This document shows, piece by piece, positions 13,359-23,994 of a stretch of DNA of 64,000 bases (within the stretch, counting starts at the first letter, position 1; each line of letters opens with the position of its first letter). The notes beneath the pieces are model-generated. The model was not told the origin of the DNA. It was given only the letters and a program-made list of their open reading frames with translations, and made no database searches. Position numbers and translations under genes: made by a program. Source of the DNA: Gerris lacustris (taxonomy: Eukaryota > Arthropoda > Insecta > Hemiptera > Gerridae); assembly GCA_951217055.1 (NCBI GenBank), contig OX578284.1:24640187-24704186 (forward strand), written 5' to 3'.

Positions 13359-13870
13359 TAGGCTGTGAAGTGAGTTTAGAATATTTGGCAAAACTGAAAC
13401 TTGGCAATATTTACTGTCTCGCTTCGCTCGACAGTAAATGTAATTGCCGCGGTAAAGAAAAAACACTTCACAGTCGCGTAGCATATGCTATTTTTTCCGA
13501 GGTAGCAGACAATGAAAAAACATTAAATATTAATCACTAATCAATATATAATAATAACAAATATTAGTACATACTTAAGACTTAAAAAAAGAAACCTTAA
13601 AAAGAGGTTACACTATAAGAAAAGATAAATAAAACGCATTGACATCTAGCGGATTTTAATCGTACTAGAAGCATTTCTACAAAGACTGCAGCGGTACTAA
13701 CGGAAGTTTTGACAACTACCCGCCGGAAAATAAAAATCTTTTAGTTCCTAGGACGTAAAAGATTTTTTCTTTACAGCTAGGAGTAATGAAAAGATTTTTT
13801 AAGTCCACGTAATGAAAAAATTGATTTTAGCTATGTTTTTTAGGCTCTAAAGTTACTATTTCACAGCCTA
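13359..13870. mobile_element. Possible 512-bp element with 11-bp inverted ends
   Basis: TAGGCTGTGAA at 13359-13369 is matched by TTCACAGCCTA at 13860-13870. Agreement further in is weak and no target duplication is visible, so this may be chance. The frame at 13352-13540 has no recognised domain. Confidence 0.3.
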
Positions 13871-15227
13871 CCACGGAAAAAACTTATTTTTTTAGTCGCC
13901 CGCTATATTGGCCGCCATCTTGGAAATATTCAGTGTTAAAACTCCAAAAAGTGTTGCACACAAATGCCAGTTGTCACAATGCTGAGCTGCACACGTGTAC
14001 CGAATTGTGTAGTTATAGTAGTTTATGAATTGAAACATGCCAAAGGAGAGACGCCAACGGAAAGACAGACAGAGCCGTTATATAAGGTTTCTTTTCGAAC
14101 TTCGTACAGAAACCTAAAACCGGTGCAAACTATAAGATTATTCATTGCTAAGATAGTTGAATTGTTCTTGTGAAGACACATTAAATAGATTTTTTTTACA
14201 AATTGACACTTTTGCAAGCATATTTAAGTACTTACCTCTCAGATCTAAAAGTGGGTTTGATAAGAATAAAAATATTTATTAAAAGTGATTTAATCAAAAA
14301 TATAGCTTGAACAATATTCTTATTGTATTGATTATTACCAACCATCTACCGCTAAAACGTTCTAAAACAAAAGGTCATGAATGAATTTTCCGAGAACTTG
14401 ATTTGTATGTCTTTTGTTCGAACCGATGAATGAAAAGGGAAAGGGGGAAAATAATTCAACCGAATTCAAAACCCCTTTCTTGTTTATCAATGAAACACTC
14501 AAAAGTTCATTGATGAACTATAAAAGGGTTCTTAACACGGGTTTCATTCATAAACAACCAAAGTTTTGTTAGTTGGACGTTCAAATTCTCTTATACAACA
14601 ATACATGAATCGATAACGTTTTCCATATTCTATCAATCACTTTACTCAAGTGATTCATTAATTTAAAACCTGTCAAAAGAAGAGAACAGAAGATCCCGTA
14701 CACGCTTCTAAATACAATAGCTTTACAAGGAGAAATTTCCTATGAGGAAAATAAACCGTACATTTTCAATTATGTCTTCTACGTGGATAAGTGACTAAAG
14801 CAAACAACAATAAATTTTAAATGAAAGGAAACGGGAAATCTTTATCACTTCATTAGTGTGTAATTGTAAACAATTAATTCAATATATCCTCTGCAAGAAA
14901 ACAAAGGATTATTATATGCAGGTAATACAGATTTCTATACACACTCATCAAAGTGAATGCAAAATAAATTAATAAATTACTTATGTACTATAGTAAAAGA
15001 CAATATAATATTTAAACCAGTAAGGACTGCATCAAACACTCCTATCGAATTCAAAAATTCTCAAAATTCTAGCTAATGCTCCTAACTATTTGAATGAATG
15101 AAAGAATTCATTTACACATCCATTTTATTTATATTTTTTTTTGAACAATAAATTAAATTACTATAATGATTATTTTATTATTATTATCATTTTTACAATT
15201 TTTCACAAAAACACTTATTAATATTTC
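13871..15227. other. AT-rich intergenic DNA, nothing recognised
   Basis: Overlapping short frames on both strands near 13964-14217 lack motifs and are judged non-coding. Confidence 0.5.
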
Positions 15228-15430
15228 TACTAATGTAATTATTATTATATATTAGTAAGCCGAGATAGTTGGCTGTAGTCTTACTTCATGGTTATAGTTA
15301 TAAACATGTCACTCAAACACAATTATTAAGATTACTACTAATGTAATTATTATATACTAGTAAGCTGAGACAGTGGTCTGTGATCTTACTTCATGGTTAT
15401 AATCATGTCACTGAACACAATTATTAATAT
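15228..15430. repeat. About-105-bp tandem duplication
   Basis: Two copies share TACTAATGTAATTATTAT, TAGTAAGC.GAGA.AGT, TCTTACTTCATGGTTATA and CATGTCACT.AACACAATTATTAA. Confidence 0.85.
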
Positions 15431-15494
15431 AAAATTAAATTATGACTAATAATTTACTTATGATAGGTACAGGTACACCCTTATAATTAATCTG

Positions 15495-15714
15495 AAGTAT
15501 TTGATGGCTGTAGAGGTGTAGAAAAAAGTTTTGATCAATAATGCATTACGAAACGTTTCAACTTTATTTTAAAGTCATCTTTAATCATTATTTTTAGCAA
15601 TTGAAAAAAAAATTGTATCAACGACTCAATATGCCTTTAAAATAAAGTAGAAACGTTTCGTAATGCATTTGTGAACTACACTCTTTTCTACATCTCTACA
15701 GCCATCAAATACTT
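15495..15714. mobile_element. 220-bp foldback element with GAAACGTTTCG core
   Basis: The outer arms AAGTATTTGATGGCTGTAGA and their reverse complement at the right end match almost perfectly. Both arms hold AATGCATTACGAAACG-type sequence. On the minus strand the left arm reads GATGA, then an imperfect stem (CTTT, loop, AAAG), then TTGAAACGTTTCG. That order matches the middle of a hammerhead ribozyme core. No coding capacity; no clear target duplication. Confidence 0.8.
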
Positions 15715-16454
15715 ATATTCACAATTATTAATGTTATTAACACTTGTAAATTGTAGTTAAAATAGCCCAATACATGTTAAAGAAATTATATGGAGCATTA
15801 AATTGGGTAGGTCTTTCTAGTATAATTTATTTTTCAATAATACAAGTGAGTAAATCTTCTTCATTAGAAATTGAATCAATAATTCATTAATGTTACACAG
15901 TAGATTATCTATTTAATTAACAATATTCACATAAGGAAACAACTACAAGAATTATTAATTGAAATGTATATACATTAATAAAATATTACTTCAATCAAAT
16001 TTAATTAATTTGTTCACTGTCAAAGAAAGGGCAATTTTCACACAAAATATAAAATCATTAATATAACTCCTCAATGATTTATCTTGATTTATTTAAATAT
16101 TTGAAAGTTCATTCATAAATAAATTGTTCAATGAATTTATAATTAATGAAGTCATATAGATTTTTTGAATGAGTTTTATTTATTTTTTATTTTAAATCAA
16201 GAAATGTATATTCTATGTAAAACGAAATATTTATTTAAATTGGATTTTATTTTTAAGTGCAAAAAAATAAATGCTCCCTCGCATTTGAGAAAACATTTTT
16301 ATTATTAAAATCTTTATTTCTAAAACTATTGGACATTTTATTTCAAACTTTTCTTTTAAAATATTAATAATATATAATATAAAATTGTAATGAAAAATTT
16401 ATCTTTATATATAATTTCTCAGAAATAACTCAAAAGCTTCCTTTTAGAAAGGAG
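15715..16454. other. AT-rich intergenic DNA, nothing recognised
   Basis: No coding or structural feature recognised. Confidence 0.5.
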
Positions 16455-16467
16455 TAATGCCAGCCCT

Positions 16468-16768
16468 AGGGAGCTAGCGTAGCCGTGTGAGTTAAACCAC
16501 GTCTGCTCGGCCATCACTGTATCTCAAGTGGAACGAGACGGGGTTCGATTCCTCGCCGTGACACTCTGATTTATATGGCTCACTATTGATCACATCATAC
16601 TCGCTTTGGCGGTACTATGTACAGAGGTATGTATGATGTATGATGTGTGAAGTGGCTGGAACTCTCAACCGCGGGGCGTAAAAAGGGCCTAAGTGATGGC
16701 CTAATTGCAAAGTTCGATCAAGTGGTTCGTCCTACCCGTCCTAGTAGAAAGTACTAGACTACTACTAC
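16468..16768 (+). mobile_element. tRNA-derived SINE, 301 bp, with 13-bp target duplication
   Basis: A perfect 13-bp direct repeat, TAATGCCAGCCCT, flanks this segment (16455-16467 and 16769-16781). The 5' part has an internal RNA polymerase III promoter: a box A-like TAGCGTAGCCG at 16475-16485 and an exact box B, GGTTCGATTCC, at 16542-16552. The tRNA-unrelated body follows, and the 3' end is a short ACT/CTA simple repeat (about 16755-16768). A tRNA-like head, simple-repeat tail and long TSD are the hallmarks of a SINE moved by LINE machinery. The perfect TSD suggests a fairly recent insertion. The box A to box B distance is longer than in a tRNA. Which LINE mobilises it cannot be told from the tail. 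Confidence 0.88.
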
Positions 16769-16865
16769 TAATGCCAGCCCTTATCCTTCCCTCTGTTGCA
16801 ACAAGAATTATGTTTATTGTTATTATTATTAGTATTTTTATTACGTTTACAGATCGTTTATATTT

Positions 16866-19391
16866 TTATTTTATATATATTAATTTTGTAGTTATTGTAA
16901 TGTAATTCCTATTCTTGAGTGCCCCACTTGTGGCGTGTGTTGCAGTTGGGGACTCAAAAAATATTTGATCAAATATCCGGATTTGGGGAATCATCCGGGC
17001 TGTCCAGCGGCCTCTTGGGTCGCCCGACCACCTTCTTTGCCATTCCCTTACAGCTTCATCTCTAAATCTGAGGGCAGCTTGCTCTTTGCTCTCGTTTTCT
17101 GGCCTTTCAAACACCCTCTTGCGTTCCTGAGCGAGCAGGTCTATCGGGATAGCACCCGCTACGACCATTACTGCAGGCTCCGACACCGTCCGGTACGCAC
17201 TAGTGACTCTCAGGGAACTAAGCCTTTGGACCGTGGCCAAACGCTTGCAATATTTCTTTGTTTTGGTCACATCCCCCCATATCTCCGCTCCGTACAGCAG
17301 TACTGCCTCTGCCGTTTTCATCAGGAGTCTGCGTTTATTCGGGGTAGGTCCTCCAACGTTGGCCATCAGTCGACTGAGTGAGCCCATAACCGCTGACGCC
17401 TTATCGCAGGCTTTCTTTATGTGCTCTCCAAAGTTAAGCTTTGTGTCTAGGGTTATCCCTAAATATTTGACTGCGGGTTTCGAGACAATGTCAGCGGCTC
17501 CCACCTTGAGAGCTACGGCAGTCTCCATTCGCCTTCCCGTGAGCAGCACGACTTCAGTTTTTGGTAAGGCGAGTTGTAGACCGTGGGCGCTCATCCATTC
17601 CCCGACTCGACGCATTACCTGGTTCAGCTTTAACTGCGCCAGCTCTACGTTCCTCGCTGTAATCACGACTGCCACATCATCGGCGTATCCAACTAGGGAC
17701 GTGTCATCCGGCATTAAGAGTCTCAGGAGACCTTCATAGCAGACATTCCAAAGATCAGGTCCTAGGACTGAGCCCTGCGCCGCTCCTGCTGTCACTTCCG
17801 TGGTCACCATGCCCTGTCTGGTCGCATATGTGAGCCTGCGGTCCTTCAAGTAGTCCTCGATCATTCTGATCAGGTATTTCGGGACATCGAAGGTGTTCTC
17901 TAACGCTTCTATCACATCGATCCACCTCAGCGAGTTAAAAGCGTTCTTCACGTCAAGAGTCACCAGCATAACAATAGGGCGTGCCTGGTGGCTGCTCATC
18001 CTCGCTCTGCCGACCGCCCCCGTCACTTCTTTAACCGCACTTAGTGTGGAGTGTCCGGCACGAAAACCATGTTGCCTGCAAGACAACTCCCCTGCAGCAC
18101 TGAGTGCCGTTTGGAGTCTGGCTTTAATCAGTTTCTCCATCAGCTTGCCGGCCCCGTCCAGCATACACAACGGCCTGTAGGAAGAGGGCGTCTCAGGGTC
18201 CCCTCCTTTCCCTTTATCTAAAAGAGCTAATCTTGCCACCTTCCAGCGCGACTTCAAGGCACACGTTAAAGGTGGTTAACAGAAGTTGAGGGCAGCAGCC
18301 CACCACTATCTTCAAAACCACACATGGGACCCCGTCTGGGCCAGGCGCTTTCTTATTCTTGAGGCTGGCAGCTGCTCTCCTCAACTCGTTCTCTGTGAAC
18401 GGAGGTATGCTCCCAGCGGGAACTTCCATTCTTCGCTCAGCCCTCTTCGGATGTTTTGGAAACAGCGCATCCACGATCTTTACAGCGGCTTTAGCGTCCA
18501 TGGGGCCTGCGGGTCCTGCAGCTTGGAGTTTTCGAGTAACCAACTTGTACCCTTTTCCCCAGGGGTCCCGGTTGAGCTCTTCACACATCTCTCGCCAGCA
18601 GCGGTTCTTGCTCTTCTTGATCTCTTTCCTAAGCTCTTTTTTCACGAGATTGTATGCTGCACGCCTCTCATCCGCATCATTCTTAGTTCGTGCTCGTTGG
18701 GCCCTTCGCCTGAGCCTGAGACACTTCTGCCTCAGACTGGAGATATACTCCGTCCAGAAGTATGCCTGGGGCCTACCTTTCCATGCTTTTTGCCTGGGCA
18801 TGGCCGCGTCGCATGCTTTTCGGATGAGGAGCATCGTTCTTGCCACCAATTCCTCCGCTTTGTCTCGGCTTGTAACCATCTCAGACCCCCTCACGCCATT
18901 TCTAAGATGAGCCTTCCTCTGGTGTTAGTGTGCGGCATGCCCCATTCCCGAGCTCTTGCATTAAAATCTCCCGCTACTACCAGCTCACCGGGAATGTGCT
19001 GGATGACGTCCTCCATTTCCTCCAATTTTCTTCTATATTCCTGCATATTGTCGTTGGGCGAAAAATAGCAGCTCACGACAGAGCATCTACCCATCCTAAT
19101 CCATACAAAGCCATTCCCAGCTGCCTGCTCATTTATACAGATCATACGCGTGTTAATGATCCATATAGCCGCTCTGCCGGAAAGGTCTGTGTACCATACC
19201 TTCCCATCCTTGCTGCGATATGGCTCACTTATTATCACAACATCCGCCTTTGTCTCGTGAGCTAATTGCGTCAGGTGATCGTCCGCGCTTCTGCTCCCAT
19301 TCAAATTTCCTTGCAGGACATTCATTTTAAATTCACTGCATTCATTACTTTGCGTAGACCTGTTCCGTATACGGCGGCTTCCATTAATCAT
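16866..19391 (-). pseudogene. R1-like LINE ORF2 (endonuclease-reverse transcriptase), broken
   Basis: ORF2 nicks the target and copies the element RNA into it. It starts at ATG 19391. The N-terminal endonuclease shows NLN, ISEPY and AGDFNARAREWG motifs. It then hits a stop at 18891, just where the second half of the endonuclease (including the SDH region) should be. The next frame (18894-18214) already lies in the linker before the RT, so an internal deletion is inferred. The RT begins with NKKAPGPDGVP; a frameshift near 18250 moves it to the frame ending at 16866. Fingers and palm follow, with GAAQGSVLGPDLWN and the catalytic YADD at 17676-17687. The C-terminal Cys-His domain is missing; after GRWTARMIPQIRIF the frame leaves homology. 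Confidence 0.87.
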
Positions 19392-21132
19392 CGTAGGTAG
19401 TTTTTGGCCTCAATCAGTGCTTCTCTGTAAATCGGACATGCACCTGTTCCTGCTCTATGCTTTATTTGCTCCCCATCTAATTTAGAGTCTGCACATACTA
19501 GACACACCGGGTCATTTGTGCATTCTTTCTGAGTGTGCCCTTCTTGACCGCACCTATAACAGTTTTTCCTTCTGTCAGGTCTCCTGCAATTTCTCGCCAA
19601 GTGACCATATCCAATGCACCTATAGCATCGTAAGACTTGAGCTCTTCTTCTAACCCTTCCGCTCACCCAGCCGATCCTCACTCGCGAAATCGTCAGGAGT
19701 GTGGCCGCTGCTTTAGCTCCCAGCGTCGCTATGGCGGTCTTTTGCCCTCTAAGATTTGGTTTAGTGACTACCACCTTAATTTCTCCTACTGAATCACCCA
19801 GTTCCCTCCGTAAGGCCTCCAGTACTTCTTCCTCCGTTGTTACCTCGTCAAGGTCCCGAATTTCGACTACTTCTCGCTGTTCAAGGTCTTTGATGCTACC
19901 TGCATCCCCCAGTACCTCTGCCAGATGCTTGCTGAAGGCCACCCTCTCCTCCGTTTGACCTCTTAACTCTATGAGGACCTATCCTGCTTTGGTGCGCCGA
20001 ACTGCCTTTACCTCCGCATCCATAGGCATTTGACTTTTCCTTACCTGCCCTAGGACCTCCACATAAGATTTCCCCTCGGATGGCGTGATCAGAATTGCCT
20101 CCGGCCGAATCCTGATCCTTTTTGGTCTTGTCGCCTGTCCTCTCGGTGCTCTCCGTCCAGCTGGCCGGGTTCCATCCATGCCCGCACCATTTACCCCGAT
20201 ATCATCAGGTTTTATAGCCTGGTTTCTCCTTCCACGCTGGACCCTAGTCCACGTTCCTGCGTCCGAGTCGTCACTACTTGGTCCCACATCTGACGATCTA
20301 ACCTCCTGCAGCCTCTTCCACTCCTGCATCTGTGTCTTGCTAGAGCCTTCCTTCGTTTTTCCTCCTTTCGTTCTGCAGGGCTAGTAAGACTTCGCTTCTT
20401 TGTGTTAGCAGGCCCCACTGGGGCAGGCTCATCTGGTTTAGCAGCCTTGAGTGTCAACTTCTTTTCAGCTTCTATCCATGACTTACTGAGGGTCGTCAGT
20501 ACGTCTAGAGCCTCCTCCATGTGCGACAGACCATGCTTTACATCATTGCTAATATTCTTCTGTCGGCAGGTAGCAGCCTTCATCTTTTCAACAAGGTCCT
20601 TACACTTTTCCAGTTGAGCCTCCTCCTCGTTCCTGAGTCTTTCCATGTAGGCCTTCACTGGAGACTTTGGCCCTAATAGCTCTTCCTCCGCTGTAAGAGA
20701 TTTGGGTGTATTGTTCCCGTCACTCTTCGTCATCAGTCGATCAACTTCTTCCCTACTGGTAAAGCGGTGGCGAGTCACGCCGACTAATGGTTTCTCCGAC
20801 TGTTGCGAAAGAGCTTTGCCTACTCGTGTGCTCATCTGCTTCCTGGCAGTCTGAGGAGACGATTGCGGAGTCCTCCGTACCTTCTCTTTCCTTTGGAAGG
20901 GGTTTTCTTCTCCCTGGCTACTTGCAGTACTGCTTGCAATGTTCGTTGGGCTGAGTTCAAGAGCGCGCGTTAAGTCCATATCCTTTTCCGGTCCACTTCT
21001 TCCACTAAATGCTAGGTCGCCCCTCCCCCCCCCCCCCCCAGAATCCACGGGGCAGCCCGATTGCTCGGGACGGGATTTAGCCAACAATGGCATTCCCGCC
21101 TGGGGTATCAAGTCCGTTTGTTCGTCTAGCAT
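19388..21132 (-). pseudogene. R1-like LINE ORF1 (gag-like nucleic-acid-binding protein), broken
   Basis: This is the nucleic-acid chaperone of the LINE ribonucleoprotein. The first ATG in the long frame is at 21132; the frame is open further upstream but only with a GTG. The N-terminal half is charged and low in complexity (Ser, Glu, Lys). The C-terminal part, about 19480-19630, has two classic CX2CX4HX4C knuckles (CYRCIGYGH..C and CYRCGQEGH..C) and a third, spaced CX2C...H...C cluster, as in R1-clade gag. Breaks: the reading frame shifts near 20330-20345, and an in-frame TAG at 19979-19981 interrupts the middle part. The terminal TGA overlaps the ORF2 ATG. Family known; exact element unnamed. 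Confidence 0.85.
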
Positions 21133-21460
21133 AGTTTCAAAAATAAGAGATCCAAGATCATAAATAGCCCTCTTTCTAAAAAGAAAAGGGCCGCAGTCCT
21201 GTTTCTGAGACGCACAAGGCACTCAGGAGTAACAGAACCACTTGCTCGGAGACCCCCAGGGTCGCCATCCCTGTGCGGTCCAATGAAGACCGATCCGTAA
21301 GGGTTCGCACGCCTCCTAGTTCAGCGACCATACGCGATCCGTTGGTCAAAAAGCTTACTCCCTGGAACGGAACCCAGGTCAGGAAAGACGCACTTGCTCG
21401 GGTAACCCCGGGCTCGCCAATGCCCGTACAGCCGCGAACAGCTGCCCCTGGGGGCAAAAT

Positions 21461-21521
21461 AAATAAATTACTATTATTATTATTATTATTATTATTATTT
21501 TATTTTATTTATTTTTTTTTT
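21461..21521. repeat. (TTA)n / T-rich tract, tail of an R1-like copy
   Basis: About nine ATT triplets followed by TTTTATTTTATTT. On the minus strand it is the A-rich (TAA)n 3' tail of the fragment at 21470-22124. It is also the 5' flank of the larger R1-like LINE. Confidence 0.85.
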
Positions 21522-22118
21522 CTAAGGTGGGCAAAAAAAACCTTCAAAAGGCACCTGACAGTGGCGGGGCTGCCAGATAGAGTGGGATTCTTACCCTAAC
21601 TAAAAAACAACCACACCTTATCCTACGTTCCCAGACCGGAACCGCTTTCGCATTACTTCAGTCTGGGACGTGCTGTCTTTCACCCTTCAGGGTGACCTAC
21701 CGGGGCCGTTCCACCGCGCTTCTCTACTCCTCGTCGAGGCACCCGTCGTTCCTTTTACGTCGCAGAACTATCTCGACGAATTCTGCGACCAGGTTCCAGT
21801 CTTGCGGACTACGAAGCATCGCCTCTACTACTCCGTCTGGGGTCACTGCTCCGACTGCAGAAGCCAGATCCTCTCTTTCTCTACCAAATTCGACGCACGT
21901 GAAGAACGTATGCTCTACGTCATCCCTCTCTTCGCCCTCAGTACCGGCATTTAGGGGTACTAAGTAAACCCCTCCTATACAGGTAAGCCCCGAAATATCC
22001 ATGCCCCGTCAGTAGCTCGGTTAGGAAGAAATTCACCTCTCCGTGCGCTCGTTCGACCCAAGGAGCCAAGTCCCTGATCAGCCTTGCCGTCCACCGACCC
22101 ACGGTGCCACTGCTCCAA

Positions 22119-22124
<6 letters not shown>
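21470..22124 (-). mobile_element. R1-like LINE, 5'-truncated copy (C-terminus plus 3' UTR)
   Basis: Minus-strand fragment running from the last part of ORF2 (22119) through a 3' UTR of about 200 nt to the (TAA)n tail. It is homologous to, but not the same subfamily as, the larger copy downstream: GRWTARLIRDL here and GRWTARMIPQI there. The junction at 22124 with an (ATT)n tract is the truncation point. Confidence 0.85.
21724..22119 (-). pseudogene. R1-like LINE ORF2, C-terminal Cys-His domain fragment
   Basis: It starts abruptly at the truncation with WSSGTVGRWTARLIRD, then HGEVNFFLTELLTGHGYFGA, the conserved C-terminal R1 motif. The frame changes at about 21935-21975 and continues as DDVEHTFFTC, the His/Cys part of the terminal zinc motif, to a stop at 21724. 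The first pair of cysteines is in the other frame. No catalytic domain remains. Confidence 0.82.

Positions 22125-22201
<77 letters not shown>
22125..22201. repeat. (ATT)n followed by T(about 50)
   Basis: About eight ATT triplets, then an uninterrupted run of about 50 T. On the minus strand it is the poly(A)/(TAA)n tail of the 22202-22336 fragment and the insertion site of the 21470-22124 copy. Confidence 0.95.
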
Positions 22202-22205
<4 letters not shown>

Positions 22206-22335
22206 GTGGGCAAAAAAAACCTTCAAAAGGCACCAGGTAGAGTGGGGACTACCTGGTAGTGTGGGATTCTTACCCTAACTAAAAAATAACCACACCTTAT
22301 CCTTCGTTCCCAGACCGGAACCGCTCTCGCATTAC

Positions 22336-22336
<1 letters not shown>
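22202..22336 (-). mobile_element. R1-like LINE, 3' UTR-only copy
   Basis: It matches the 3' UTR of the 21470-22124 copy closely (shared GGTTCCGGTCTGGGAACG, AAGGTGTGGTT, TTAGTTAGGGTAAGAATCCC, GTGCCTTTTGAAGG on the minus strand). It ends in poly(A). It begins at GTAATGCGAGAGCGG, directly against an (ATT)n tract, so this is an extreme 5' truncation. Confidence 0.85.
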
Positions 22337-22374
<38 letters not shown>

Positions 22375-22437
22375 CATCGTCATTGTCGTCGTCATTGTCA
22401 TCATCGTCGTCATCGTCGTCATCGTCATCATCATCAG
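22331..22437. repeat. (ATT)n then (ATC/GTC)n microsatellite
   Basis: About 14 ATT triplets change to TCATCGTCATTGTCG-type triplets. It forms the boundary between the R1-like cluster and the AT satellite. Confidence 0.93.
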
Positions 22438-23994
22438 TAAAAGTTATAATAATTATAATAATTATAAAAATTATAAAAGTTATAATAATTATAAAAATTA
22501 TAAAAGTTATAATAATTATAAGTATTATAAAAGTTATAATAATTATAAAAATTATAAAAGTTATAATAATTATAAAAATTATAAAAGTTATAATAATTAT
22601 AAAAATTATAAAAGTTATAATAATTATAATAATTATAAAAATTATAATATTATAATAATATATATAATATAATATAATATAATATTATAATATTATAATA
22701 TTATAATATAATATTATATTATAATATAATATTATAATATATTAATATAATATTATAATATAATATTATATTATTATATATATATAATATTAATATATAA
22801 TATTATAATATATAAAATTATAATATTATAATAATAATTATAAAAATTATAATAATTATAATAATTATAAAAATTAAAAAAATTATAATAATTATAAAAA
22901 TTAAAAAAATTAAAAAAAATTAAAAAAATTAAAAAAATTATAATAATTATAAAAATTATAAAAATTAAAAAAATTAAAAAAATTAAAAAAATTAAAAAAA
23001 TTAAAAAAATTAAAAAAATTAAAAAAATTATAATAATTAAAAAAATTAAAAAAATTAAAAATATTATAAAAATTATAATAATTATAATAATTATAAAAAT
23101 TATAAAAATTATAAAAATTATAATAATTATAAAAATTAAAAAAAATTAAAAAAATTAAAAATATAAAAATTATAAAAATTAAAAAAATTAAAAGAATTAA
23201 AAAAATTAAAAAAATTAAAAATATTATAAAAATTATAATAATTATAATAATTATAAAAATTAAAAAAATTATAAAAATTATAAAAATTATAAAAATTATA
23301 AAAATTAAAAAAATTAAAAATATTATAAAAATTATAATAATTATAATAATTATAAAAATTAAAAAAATTATAAAAATTATAAAAATTAAAAAAATTATAA
23401 AAATTATAAAAATTAAAAAAATTATAAAAATTAAAAAAATTATAATGATTATAATAATTATAATAATTAAAAAAATTAAAAAAAAATTATAATAATTATA
23501 ATAATTATAAAAATTATAATTAAAAAAATTATAATAATTATAATAATTATAAAAATTATAATAATTAAAAAAATTTAAAAAAAATTATAATAATTATAAA
23601 AATTATAATAATTAAAAAAAATTAAAAAAATTATAATAATTATAATAATTATAAAAATTAAAAAAAATAAAAAAATTATAATAATTATAATAATTATAAT
23701 AATTATAAAAATTAAAAAAATTAAAAAAATTATAATAATTTATAATTATAAAAATTAAAAAAATTATAATTATAATAATTATAAAAATTAAAAAAATTAT
23801 AATAATTATAATAATTATAAAAATTAAAAAAATTAAAAAAATTATAATAATTATAATAATTATAAAATAAAAAAAATTATAATAATTATAATAATTATAA
23901 AAATTATAAAAATTATAAAAATTATAAAAATTAAAAAAATTAAAAAAATTATAATAATTATAATAATTATAAAAATTAAAAAAATTATAATAAT
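22438..23994. repeat. AT satellite before macrosatellite unit 1
   Basis: Almost pure A/T, built from ATAATTATAA, AAAATTATAA and AAAAAATTAA words. The piece about 22640-22835 is a denser TATAATATAA region with many palindromes. The last roughly 950 bp (from about 23040) match the AT block at about 30900-31855 that precedes unit 2, so it belongs to the macrosatellite period. Confidence 0.93.

Larger units (their letters stand above)
16866..21457 (-). mobile_element. R1-like LINE, nearly full-length but decayed
   Basis: Reading on the minus strand: a GC-rich 5' leader (from about 21457), a gag-like ORF1 with zinc knuckles, then an ORF2 with endonuclease and reverse transcriptase overlapping ORF1 by ATGA (19388-19391). 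ORF1-ORF2 order, triple knuckles and an apurinic-type endonuclease with the SEPY motif match R1-clade elements. The 3' boundary is unclear. R1-like homology stops near 16960-17000 and the rest of the frame runs into AT-rich DNA with a TAA-rich stretch near 16815-16845. The 5' end abuts the (TAA)n tail of the next R1-like copy. At least two frameshifts, one nonsense codon and one internal deletion make it dead. Confidence 0.85.

Noticed and set aside
16475..16552. Functional tRNA gene at the SINE head
   Set aside because: Box A and box B are present, but spacing is too long and no cloverleaf acceptor stem is evident. The perfect target duplication shows it is part of a SINE.
16935..21163. Several plus-strand frames of 60-260 codons across the R1-like LINE
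   Set aside because: Antisense shadows of the minus-strand gag, endonuclease and RT frames; none has its own motifs.
22438..23994. CRISPR-like or other regular-spacer array in the AT satellite
   Set aside because: No fixed repeat-spacer structure; only irregular A/T words in a eukaryotic context.
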